Part shown: piece by piece, positions 17,049-24,860 of the stretch
Layout: the number at the start of each line of letters is the position of its first letter
Numbering within the stretch: position 1 is the stretch's first letter
Source: Candidatus Geothermarchaeota archaeon
GTDB lineage: Archaea > Thermoproteota > Nitrososphaeria > Geothermarchaeales > JDFR-13
Direction: 5' to 3'
Assembly: GCA_015523545.1 (NCBI GenBank)
Contig: WAKB01000012.1
Span: 45,478 to 109,477 of the forward strand
Length of the DNA stretch: 64,000 nt
Translations under genes and position numbers: made by a program
The notes under the pieces: model-generated
The model's input: the letters and a program-made list of their open reading frames with translations, nothing else
Databases searched by the model: none
What the model was told of the DNA's origin: nothing

Positions 17049-18375
17049 CCAATAAATAGTCTATCGCCTCAGCTGCCGATGCGTGGGTGAGCATCCTTGG
17101 TAGGCCGTATCTATCCAGTACTCTCCACGCCTCTATATAGCGGGGGCCTAGGAAAAGTGGTATAACTGGCTTGGACTCGCCTCCATCCCTATATGCGTCG
17201 CCCACCGCCTTAGCCACCTCCACAGGATCTACAAAGCTGGGTGGGACGTGGAGCACGGCAATTATACCGGGCCATCTACTCTCTAGCAGGGTCTTTACGG
17301 TGTGGTAGTAGTAGTCGGGCCCGCCGTCAGCCGTCAAGTCTATCGGGTTCATCCTCTGCATATGTGGCCTTAGAAAGTCTAGTTTCTCAGCTACATCTCT
17401 GGGCGTCGGGCCGGGGTCATGCCCAAGCCTCCCAAGGTGATCCATGAGTATGGCCGCCGGCCCCCCACCATTGGTCACTATACCTATACCATAATTACTG
17501 GGAGTCCCAAGCCTGTATACCGCCTCAGCCACGTCGACTAGGGATATGTAGTCATCCACGAGGTATGCACCTGCTCCCCGCATAATGGTTTTGAAGAGTC
17601 GGTAGTCACCCGCTAGGGAGGCTGTATGACTCGCTAGTGCGCGTTGTGAGACATCTGTCCAGCCAGTCTTCAATATGACGACTGGCCTGCCACTATCCTT
17701 TACGGCTGATGCCAGCCTCCTCCCTTCGCCCGTCCTAAGCCCCTCCATATAGAGCATGTATACAGGGTGTCGACTCCCAAGATGCTTTATCAGCTCCCAC
17801 TCAGACAGGTCCGCCTTGTTCCCAAGGGTGACTAGTATGCCTAGGCCGAGGCCCTTCACCCCTATATAATGGTTCACAGCGGCTGAGAAGGCACCGCTCT
17901 GGCTTATCAGGGCCATCTCCCCAGGCTTTACATCAGGCACGAAGCCGGCGTATAGACTGGCTACCCAGTTTATGAAGCCTGCACAGTTGGGCCCTATAAC
18001 CCTGGTTCCATATGTATCAACCACTCTCCGTATCCTACTCTCAAGCTCCTCTCTACCCTGCTCCGCGAAGCCGGAGGCATATATCACGGCTGCCCCCAAG
18101 CCACGTCTAGCCAACTCCTCGAGAGCCTCTATCGCCCTCTCCCCCGGGAGTGCTATGAGGGCTAGGTCTATACCCCCTGGTAGCTCCTCAAGGAATGTGT
18201 AGAATCTCAGTCCATAGGCCTCTCCACCCCTTGGGTTGACTGGGTATATCCTCCCCCTATAGCCATTGGCCACGAGGAGCCTCAGTATCTCATTCCCGAT
18301 CTTACCCGGCTTACTACTAGCACCTATAATGGCTACGCTCCCCGGATGGAGGAGCCTCTCAAGCCCGTCTCCCAT
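17014..18375 (-). CDS. Acyl-CoA synthetase (NDP-forming) alpha subunit, copy 1
   Basis: 453 residues, the size of archaeal ADP-forming acetate-CoA ligase alpha subunits. It has the CoA-binding Rossmann domain (SVAIIGASSKPGKIG, IYPVNPRGG), the ligase domains with GPNCAGF and SQSGAFSAAV, and the phosphohistidine His250 in ALASHTASLAGD. The pathway yields ATP from acyl-CoA made during peptide or aldehyde oxidation. The roughly 230-residue ATP-grasp beta subunit it needs is not in this window. A second alpha-like gene is at 30079; the two are clearly different paralogs, probably with different substrates. Confidence 0.88.
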   Translation of the reverse strand: MGDGLERLLHPGSVAIIGASSKPGKIGNEILRLLVANGYRGRIYPVNPRGGEAYGLRFYTFLEELPGGIDLALIALPGERAIEALEELARRGLGAAVIYASGFAEQGREELESRIRRVVDTYGTRVIGPNCAGFINWVASLYAGFVPDVKPGEMALISQSGAFSAAVNHYIGVKGLGLGILVTLGNKADLSEWELIKHLGSRHPVYMLYMEGLRTGEGRRLASAVKDSGRPVVILKTGWTDVSQRALASHTASLAGDYRLFKTIMRGAGAYLVDDYISLVDVAEAVYRLGTPSNYGIGIVTNGGGPAAILMDHLGRLGHDPGPTPRDVAEKLDFLRPHMQRMNPIDLTADGGPDYYYHTVKTLLESRWPGIIAVLHVPPSFVDPVEVAKAVGDAYRDGGESKPVIPLFLGPRYIEAWRVLDRYGLPRMLTHASAAEAIDYLLARGLRGGPPSR

Positions 18376-18415
18376 ACAAAGCCCATATATGGCTCCAACC
18401 CTTATAGGGCGGGGG

Positions 18416-19240
18416 CTATATCACGTCCTGCCTCCTCAACTGTAGATACGCCAACCCTGCGAATAGGATTGTGTAACCGATCACCACTGCCTGTGAAGTC
18501 CCTAGGACTAGCCATACATTCTCCCTCAGCTCACCCACCCCGGTGAAGCCTAGGAAGGTCATCTCAGGATCGATTACCGAAATCATGTTCAGCCTAATCC
18601 CCTGTATCGGGTTTAGAGTCGCGACCAGTGTTGCTATAAGGGGATCGTTCAATATGCTTAGGAGGAAGCTCATCATGAGGAGGTCGAATATGAAGACTGT
18701 GAAGAACCATATGAGAAAGCCTGTCCCGAGAGCGTGGTACCTAGTCCTGCTCATCACGCTTATCAAGAGACCCATCGCGATGTATACCACTGAAAGGAGG
18801 AGCGCCACAGAGATGAGTAGGAAGTATTTCGATACGTCCTCAGGAGGAAGGAAGAGTATTACGAACCAGCCTGCAACGCCGAATCCCAGTAGGGTGGCAA
18901 CAGCTATGGATAGGCCTAGGCCGATGAACTTACCTAGTAGGTAGGCCCTCTCAGATACTGGGTTGGACATCAACCACTCTAAATACCTTGTCTCCCTATC
19001 ACCGACTATAGCTACAGTGGAGGTTATTAGGGAGATTAGGGGGACGAGATATAGGGAGATGTTTATCAACGCGGATAAAACCTTACCTACAGCCTTCATA
19101 CCCAGTATGTTTAGCCCTGCTAGGGAGAAGGGTGATATGGCTATGGCAAGCAGGAGGTATGAGAGTGAGTATATAAGGATCCACCTATTCCTAAGCCCAC
19201 CAAGGAACTCTTCCCGGGCTAGGCTAATGACCGTCTTCAC
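18416..19240 (-). CDS. nosY: Nitrous oxide reductase maturation ABC permease NosY
   Basis: 274 residues with six hydrophobic helices and the short cytosolic loop ETRYLEWLMSNPVSERAYLLG typical of ABC-2 permeases. It is the last gene of the nos operon. NosDFY moves a sulfur species or copper for CuZ assembly in NosZ. The start is GTG, overlapping the end of nosF by 17 bases with a GGAGG-type ribosome site. No substrate-specific residue can be read. Confidence 0.87.
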   Translation of the reverse strand: MKTVISLAREEFLGGLRNRWILIYSLSYLLLAIAISPFSLAGLNILGMKAVGKVLSALINISLYLVPLISLITSTVAIVGDRETRYLEWLMSNPVSERAYLLGKFIGLGLSIAVATLLGFGVAGWFVILFLPPEDVSKYFLLISVALLLSVVYIAMGLLISVMSRTRYHALGTGFLIWFFTVFIFDLLMMSFLLSILNDPLIATLVATLNPIQGIRLNMISVIDPEMTFLGFTGVGELRENVWLVLGTSQAVVIGYTILFAGLAYLQLRRQDVI

Positions 19241-20099
19241 CCCTCCTCAACCTCCTTATAATCACGTCTATACCGGGCTCCTCGATGAAGAAGTTCTTCA
19301 CACCCATGTTGACTAGGCGTATAACCGCCTCATGGACATCCTCAGCCTCAACAACAACCCTGTTTTCACCAATCCTCCTCCCTCCAACCTCCTCCATCAT
19401 CCTCTTCTCGAGACCGTCCGGTGCATATATGAATATCCTGGATATTCCAAGGCTCTCGAAGAGATGTGTTATCGGCCCTTTGAAGAGTAGGCGTCCATCA
19501 TCTACAACCAATATCTCATCGGCATATGCAACGAAGTCTGATACCCTATGGACGCTTATCAGGAAGCTCTTTCCCCTCCCCTTCATATCGTTTATCACGT
19601 CTATGAGGAGCTTCTTACCCAGGCTGTCCAGGTTATTCATCGGCTCATCCATGAGAACGAGGCTGGGGTCATGGGCGATGGTCATCATTAGGAAGAGCCT
19701 CTGCCTCATACCCCCGCTATACTCATCAATATAGAGATCCATTGCGTCATGGAGAGAAAACCTCTCGAACCACTCATCAGCATCGAGATCTATCCCATGT
19801 AGCTCAGTATACATGTTGAAGAGTTCATAGCCGGTTATATCACTTCTCACGGGGGGTACCTGGGGTAGGTATCCTATCCGCTTCTTAGCCTCTATAGGCT
19901 CTAGCGATATGTCTATGCCCTCGATCAGTATCTCCCCCTCATACCTTAGGAGACCGGCTATACATCTTAGAAGGGTGGTCTTACCAGCCCCATTTGGGCC
20001 TATGAGAACTGCTGCCTCGCCACGGCCAAGGCTGAAGGATATGTCCCTCAGAACCTGGAAGTCTCCATAGGATTTGTTAACCCGTCTTACGTCTAGCAC
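19224..20099 (-). CDS. nosF: Nitrous oxide reductase maturation ATPase NosF
   Basis: About 291 residues. Walker A GPNGAGKTTLL, signature YSGGMRQRL, Walker B SLVLMDEPMNNLD and switch His in ISVHRVSD are all present. It powers the NosDFY transporter. The first in-frame start is GTG at 20106-20108, but the GTG at 20097-20099 has GAGGTG 6 nt upstream and is a better start; both overlap the nosD end. The C-terminal 60 residues are an extension common in NosF. Confidence 0.9.
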   Translation of the reverse strand: MLDVRRVNKSYGDFQVLRDISFSLGRGEAAVLIGPNGAGKTTLLRCIAGLLRYEGEILIEGIDISLEPIEAKKRIGYLPQVPPVRSDITGYELFNMYTELHGIDLDADEWFERFSLHDAMDLYIDEYSGGMRQRLFLMMTIAHDPSLVLMDEPMNNLDSLGKKLLIDVINDMKGRGKSFLISVHRVSDFVAYADEILVVDDGRLLFKGPITHLFESLGISRIFIYAPDGLEKRMMEEVGGRRIGENRVVVEAEDVHEAVIRLVNMGVKNFFIEEPGIDVIIRRLRRGEDGH

Positions 20100-21498
20100 G
20101 ATAAACACCTCTATAGACGATGTATCCAGGTATAAGGGTCAAGACAAGTGTATAGGGAAGGTTCTCATAGTAAACAGTTAGATACAGCCGCTCAATATTG
20201 TATGGCTCCCTAAGTGGGTATGGATCCTCTATAAGCCCCTGGAGACGGCTCTCATAGGAATATTTGAAGACAATGTCTAGGACCTCATATACAGGGCTTA
20301 GATAGTAGGCGCTAAGCTCCCTATGTTCGCGTATAAAGCGGTATAGGGGGTCTACAAGAGTATAGGGCACATCCACAAGACCGTCACCGTCGGAGTCATA
20401 GGCCTGTATCCCTGACCAGTAGTTACCTATTCGTAGCTCCTCACTATACCATTTAATTCTGCTCTTGGTATAGCCGATATACCTTATCTCTTGGACATTC
20501 TCTATAAAGTCGTTCCCATACACCTCCGCCTCGCTATCCGTATCGACATGTAGGCCGACATAGTTATAGGCTATCACGTTGAATCTGATGATCGAATATT
20601 TACCAGGCGTATACGGCGTGTACCTAATGTTTATACCCACGACATTCCCGACGATCCAGTTATGCTCGATCAATATGTTATCCGTCTCGGGTATGAATAG
20701 TCCCTCACCAATACCACCTACCCTATTCCCATGTATTCTGTTATACCTGATCGTCAGGTTCTCGCTATACATTAGGGCCATCCCTGCAATGAAGCCTGAG
20801 ATGTCGTTCCTCTCGATTACAAATCTATCGCTATACATCAAATGCACACCATAGCGTCCATATCTGAATGTATTGTTGGCTATGACGGTATCGTAGTTAT
20901 GATCATTGTATACACCGTCCTTTACATAGCGGAAGGTATTGTTTATGATTGTTACGTTGTATGAGTACCAGTTATAGATACCATGCATCCTGTCTGAGAG
21001 GTAATACTCATCGATACCCGTAATCATGTTGTTCTTGATATCGACACCCCTACTATTCTTAACAAGGATGCCGAAGAAGACGTCGTCAAATACGTTGTTT
21101 GTTATATCCACCCTTGATGAGTTGATTATCTTTATTCCGGAGTCCTCAGTCGAATATACACGTCCACTCCTTACTATTCTAAACCCATTTATGGTGACGT
21201 CACGGGTGTTCTCTATAACTATAACGCTCCCCCTATATCCACCGTCCAGCACTGGCTGGTCTAGACCGACTAGGCTTAAGGGCTTATCTATTACGATGCC
21301 CCCCCTATGGACACCACTCTCGACATATATCGTTGTGCCGGGAGGAGCTCCAGAGATAGCCTCCTTTAGAGATGAATATCTATTTCCGAGATCATCATAG
21401 ACCGTGGAACTATCTATATAGCCGCCTACCGACTGTGTCATAACTAGGGACATAAAAATGAGTATTGGGATGGAGAGTAGTCTCTGGACGTGGCTCAT
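20077..21498 (-). CDS. nosD: Nitrous oxide reductase maturation protein NosD
   Basis: 473 residues. A signal peptide (about 5-27) leads to a right-handed beta-helix built of PbH1 repeats (many IxxNxFxx and NxIxxN turns between about 90 and 330), and a C-terminal membrane helix (about 445-465) ends in RRKTG. NosD is the extracytoplasmic partner of NosFY in CuZ site assembly. Bacterial NosD lacks the anchor, which fits a cell with no periplasmic outer membrane. It overlaps the upstream membrane protein gene by 4 bases (ATGA) and the nosF start region downstream. Confidence 0.92.
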   Translation of the reverse strand: MSHVQRLLSIPILIFMSLVMTQSVGGYIDSSTVYDDLGNRYSSLKEAISGAPPGTTIYVESGVHRGGIVIDKPLSLVGLDQPVLDGGYRGSVIVIENTRDVTINGFRIVRSGRVYSTEDSGIKIINSSRVDITNNVFDDVFFGILVKNSRGVDIKNNMITGIDEYYLSDRMHGIYNWYSYNVTIINNTFRYVKDGVYNDHNYDTVIANNTFRYGRYGVHLMYSDRFVIERNDISGFIAGMALMYSENLTIRYNRIHGNRVGGIGEGLFIPETDNILIEHNWIVGNVVGINIRYTPYTPGKYSIIRFNVIAYNYVGLHVDTDSEAEVYGNDFIENVQEIRYIGYTKSRIKWYSEELRIGNYWSGIQAYDSDGDGLVDVPYTLVDPLYRFIREHRELSAYYLSPVYEVLDIVFKYSYESRLQGLIEDPYPLREPYNIERLYLTVYYENLPYTLVLTLIPGYIVYRGVYRARRKTG

Positions 21499-22049
21499 AA
21501 TCCACGTGCCCTCCTCCTAATGTATAGGGCCAGAATATAGCAAACCAGCAGCAGTATGTAGCCTATGTTGAAGAAGGCTATGATCTCGAAGTTGGCTATC
21601 TTGTAATAACCTGTTACATATGGTGTGAAGGGGTCTATCTCGATCCTAGCCAACTGTGGGTCTATGTCATGGCCATATCTATACAGCCACCACTGGAAAT
21701 ACGCTACCACACCTATCAGTAAGGCTAGGCCTAGCCACTTACCAAGCCTATACTTAGCCTCGTCACCGAATAGTATTAGCCCGTTTACCACCGCCATCAA
21801 GGGATATAGCAGTGGGAGGAGCCTAAGTTCCAACATCTCCTCAGGCTTTATCTCCTTGAGCCCCACGTAATGGTTAGCGATGTTTAGACTGTCCAGGGGC
21901 CCTGTGACGGCTCCATATCCCCATACATCTATGTCTAGCCATCTCTGCCCCATGAAGGCGGGGTGTACACGTAGACTCCATAATGGGAGGACTATGGCAA
22001 TGAGCGGAATCAGAACCAAAACGATTTTTAGGATCATCGTCTTATCCAA
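21495..22049 (-). CDS. Membrane protein of the nos operon, function unknown
   Basis: About 184 residues if it begins at TTG 22047-22049, which follows the nosL stop and a GAGGTGG ribosome site; the frame is open further upstream into nosL, but an 89-base overlap is unlikely. It has four hydrophobic helices, the first at about residues 5-22 and the last near the C-terminus ending in RRRARGL, with an external loop bearing WGYGAVTGPLDSLNIANHYV. Membrane proteins of similar placement occur in other nos clusters (NosB of clade II bacteria is one), but I cannot confirm homology. A role in electron delivery or NosZ assembly is possible. Confidence 0.78.
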   Translation of the reverse strand: MDKTMILKIVLVLIPLIAIVLPLWSLRVHPAFMGQRWLDIDVWGYGAVTGPLDSLNIANHYVGLKEIKPEEMLELRLLPLLYPLMAVVNGLILFGDEAKYRLGKWLGLALLIGVVAYFQWWLYRYGHDIDPQLARIEIDPFTPYVTGYYKIANFEIIAFFNIGYILLLVCYILALYIRRRARGL

Positions 22050-22059
22050 TACAACCACC

Positions 22060-22566
22060 TCACATTGACATCTCCTTTTGGTAGATATCGTCTGGGTTGG
22101 AGGCGGCCCAGGAGTATAGTTCCTGGAAGTTGTATGTCTCGCCTCCATAACTATTGGCGAAGGCCTCCGCGTCCTCCAGGGATTTGAAGGCCACTATCCC
22201 GCTAGACATGGGGGTGTAGACATTGTCGGCGGAGGCCCTTACGAAGAAAGCGTCTACAGCCCTTATCATCTCTCCACTGTTATAATCAGTCACATAGATC
22301 TCGCGGAAGTTAGAAGTGCCACCATTCTCAATCATATATCTAAGTAGGCATCCAATATCGTCGAACTTCATCCATTCCCCAATGTCTATACTATATGCCA
22401 GGGCAGCATACTCCGCCCGGCTTATAACCATTCCACACTGGTCACATCTATCCTGGTCGAGATATATCTTGGGGATGGACTCTCCACCAATAAACACGTT
22501 GGACATGTATAGCCCGATGACTATAAGGGCCAATATAAAAAGGAATGGGATTAAGTACTTCTTCAT
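22060..22566 (-). CDS. nosL: Copper chaperone NosL
   Basis: 168 residues. An N-terminal membrane anchor (about 5-25) is followed by the NosL copper motif DRCDQCGMVIS with Cys41, Cys44 and Met46. Residues EWMKFDDIGCLLRYM and the MSSGIVAFKSLEDAEAFA segment are also typical of NosL. It delivers Cu(I) to apo-NosZ. Bacterial NosL is a lipoprotein; here a helix anchors it. The gene starts 3 nt after the nosZ stop, so both are in one transcript. Confidence 0.92.
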   Translation of the reverse strand: MKKYLIPFLFILALIVIGLYMSNVFIGGESIPKIYLDQDRCDQCGMVISRAEYAALAYSIDIGEWMKFDDIGCLLRYMIENGGTSNFREIYVTDYNSGEMIRAVDAFFVRASADNVYTPMSSGIVAFKSLEDAEAFANSYGGETYNFQELYSWAASNPDDIYQKEMSM

Positions 22567-22569
22567 CCC

Positions 22570-24636
22570 CTATCCCCTAGGCTCGACGACTAGCCAGCCC
22601 GCCATCTCGAGGTGGAGCGGCGAACAGAACTCTGTACAGTAGAAGGCATAGACACCAGGCTTGTCGGCGACAAACTCTATCGTAACGGTCTCGCCGGGCT
22701 CGATACTGGCGTTGATGTTATACTCACATATCGAGAAGCCGTGGGTAGCGTCCGGCGTCGTCTCCACATTGGTTAGATACATCCTCACCAAGTCTCCCTG
22801 CCTAACCCTGATGAAGTCAGGGGTTATCGTACTCCTGATCAGCGTTCCATATACCACGGTAGCTGGCCTACCATCGATCGTGGTCCTCTCAATCCTCTCC
22901 TCGCCGGGCTGTATAGCATGTGGATGTGGCTCGAACGTCAATGGATCAGTCCCAGGTGGGTAGACCTCAAGCGCCTTGATCTTGTTTATGTCTATGATCT
23001 TGGCGTAGTGTGGCTCGCCGATGCCTATGGGGAAGTCCAGAAGAACCTTCATCTTCTCACCGGTGATGTCTATCAGCTGGAAGTTCTGCGGCTTCAATGG
23101 GCCTAGGACTGGGAACCTGTCGATACTCCACTTGTTGAGGGCAACTACATACTTGCCCTTCGGGGCTGGGCTGTTACTCTCAGGCGCCGCTAGGTGGCCT
23201 ATGTTGTAATGTATAGTCACTTTGTCCACGACCTTCCAGGCGTCGTCTCCCTCGAAGTATGGTGGGCCAAGTGTCCACTTTGCTATCGCGTTGTCAATGA
23301 ATAGGCTTGTATAGGCATATCCCTTGTCATCAAACTCCGTATGCAGTGGTCCTAGGCCTAGCTCTACCTGGGCCACCTTTACCTTGTCAAACTTTAGGAT
23401 AGGCACTCCGAAGTCGTCCCTACCCTCGAAGTCACCAGCTTGTATTGCGTTCTTTATGGCGTCTGCACTATAGACGGTGGCGGAGGGCTCCAGCTTACCG
23501 CTGACAACTATATAGTCACCCCTAGGTGCTATGTCCACACCATGAGGACTCTTAGGCTCAGGGGCAAAGTAGAGTATACCTTCTCTCACCGCGTCCTCCA
23601 AGCTTATGACTTTGACTCCATTTAACTCTCTATACATTCCTTGCTGGATAAGCTGTTCCGCCTTCTTCCAGAAAACAATGTGGAGGAAGTCATAGTCATA
23701 CTCAGCTGAGCCCACCTCCAACGCTGGTACACCGTTAAGAACATCTCCCACGGCCATCTCGGTGTTGAAGCTGTTGATAAACGCCATGCCGTCTGATGGG
23801 CCCCAACCCACCACGACTAGGTCTTGCCAATATGGAGGCAGTTCTATCTCGAAGCTCCTGCTCAGGTCGATCCTTCCACGCTCTCTGTCGAACCGTAGAA
23901 ATGCGATCAGCCCCCTGAAGTTATTCTTTAATGTGTCTGGATCCTTAGGGTCAAGCTCTACATAGGTCTCACCCGGTATGTATCCCTTATCAGGATCCCA
24001 TGGGGTTGGGTACTGTGAACCAACCACCACGTATTCTGTGTTTGGAGTTACAAATGCACCTCCGTGCTGGCTCTGCATATTCGGTATCTTCACTATCTGC
24101 TTGGTCTCAAAGTCCTTCAGGCTTATAACGGCGACCCTACCGTTTGCCTTGTCATTGACGAATAGCCATTCACCGTCGAACTCTCCGTTAGTCCTGCTGA
24201 TCTCTGGGTGGTGTACATCACCCCATGTAAGCTCCCTCACACCGTTGTTCCCACCCTTGAGGACCTCCATCGTCTCCTTTGCGCCATATCCATATCCCTG
24301 CCATGGCTCTGGTGTGAATACCCCTATCACTCTGTAGAGCTTCATACTGGGTATGCCGAATACCAAGACCTGTCCTGAGTGGCCACCACTTGCGAAGAGT
24401 ATAAACTCATCCTGCCTACCACCAGGTAGGTAAGTCTTCAAGGCAGCCTCAACATCTTCAGGTGTAAGGCCACGTGCCTGTATAATCTCCTGGTATGGTA
24501 GTTCTGCAGCTGGAGCCGGTTGTGTAAGCTTGAAGGCTGTGTATCCTATAGCAGCTCCGACAGCAGCTCCCCCAGCCAGTGTGATGAAGTCCCTTCTCGA
24601 GACGCCCTTACCGGCGCCCCTCCTCCTAGCCGCCAT
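22570..24636 (-). CDS. nosZ: Nitrous oxide reductase NosZ
   Basis: 688 residues. It reduces N2O to N2 outside the membrane. A twin-arginine signal (SRRDFITLAGG, 13-23) shows export in folded form. The beta-propeller that holds the CuZ cluster keeps the histidine motifs DVHHPE, SQHGGAF, SPHGVDI, GHLAAPESNSP and EPHYAKI. The C-terminal cupredoxin has the CuA site: HGFSICEYN, then Cys667-x3-Cys671-x3-His675-x2-Met678. The start has GAGGTGA 7 nt upstream and therefore a 5' leader. No nosR, nosX or cytochrome partner is present, so the electron donor is unknown. Confidence 0.96.
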   Translation of the reverse strand: MAARRRGAGKGVSRRDFITLAGGAAVGAAIGYTAFKLTQPAPAAELPYQEIIQARGLTPEDVEAALKTYLPGGRQDEFILFASGGHSGQVLVFGIPSMKLYRVIGVFTPEPWQGYGYGAKETMEVLKGGNNGVRELTWGDVHHPEISRTNGEFDGEWLFVNDKANGRVAVISLKDFETKQIVKIPNMQSQHGGAFVTPNTEYVVVGSQYPTPWDPDKGYIPGETYVELDPKDPDTLKNNFRGLIAFLRFDRERGRIDLSRSFEIELPPYWQDLVVVGWGPSDGMAFINSFNTEMAVGDVLNGVPALEVGSAEYDYDFLHIVFWKKAEQLIQQGMYRELNGVKVISLEDAVREGILYFAPEPKSPHGVDIAPRGDYIVVSGKLEPSATVYSADAIKNAIQAGDFEGRDDFGVPILKFDKVKVAQVELGLGPLHTEFDDKGYAYTSLFIDNAIAKWTLGPPYFEGDDAWKVVDKVTIHYNIGHLAAPESNSPAPKGKYVVALNKWSIDRFPVLGPLKPQNFQLIDITGEKMKVLLDFPIGIGEPHYAKIIDINKIKALEVYPPGTDPLTFEPHPHAIQPGEERIERTTIDGRPATVVYGTLIRSTITPDFIRVRQGDLVRMYLTNVETTPDATHGFSICEYNINASIEPGETVTIEFVADKPGVYAFYCTEFCSPLHLEMAGWLVVEPRG

Positions 24637-24687
24637 TAAATAATCACCTCATCAATGGAATTGGGAGGATAGCCCCATATTCCCGAG

Positions 24688-24703
24688 CCCTAAGAGGTTA
24701 GGG
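24688..24703 (-). promoter_or_regulatory. Inverted repeat upstream of nosZ (CCCTAA-GAGG-TTAGGG)
   Basis: Perfect 6-bp arms around a 4-nt spacer, 52 nt before the nosZ start in the divergent nosZ/AOR intergenic region. It may be an operator or a hairpin in the nosZ leader. Confidence 0.4.
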
Positions 24704-24813
24704 ATTGGCTCCCCTAAAGGTGATCCAAAATGTATTTACAGGAGGTGGCCACGTCTATACAAAAAATACGTGTATCGCCTCGTAAATGCGTAGGCCCAAG
24801 CCTCAACGGGAGG

Positions 24814-24823
24814 GGTTTAAACC
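24814..24823 (+). promoter_or_regulatory. TTTAAA box inside a GGTTTAAACC palindrome upstream of AOR
   Basis: A perfect 10-bp palindrome holds TTTAAA about 40 nt before the AOR start; a second AT-rich element (TATTTATC, near 24828) lies closer. Either may be the TATA box. The palindrome could be a regulator site. Confidence 0.4.
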
Positions 24824-24860
24824 TCGGTATTTATCGGGGTTCAAATAAATTCACGGTTAC

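Noticed and set aside
22050..22148. Upstream extension of the nos membrane protein into nosL
   Set aside because: The extra residues are read through the nosL coding sequence, and a GAGGTGG site marks the later start.
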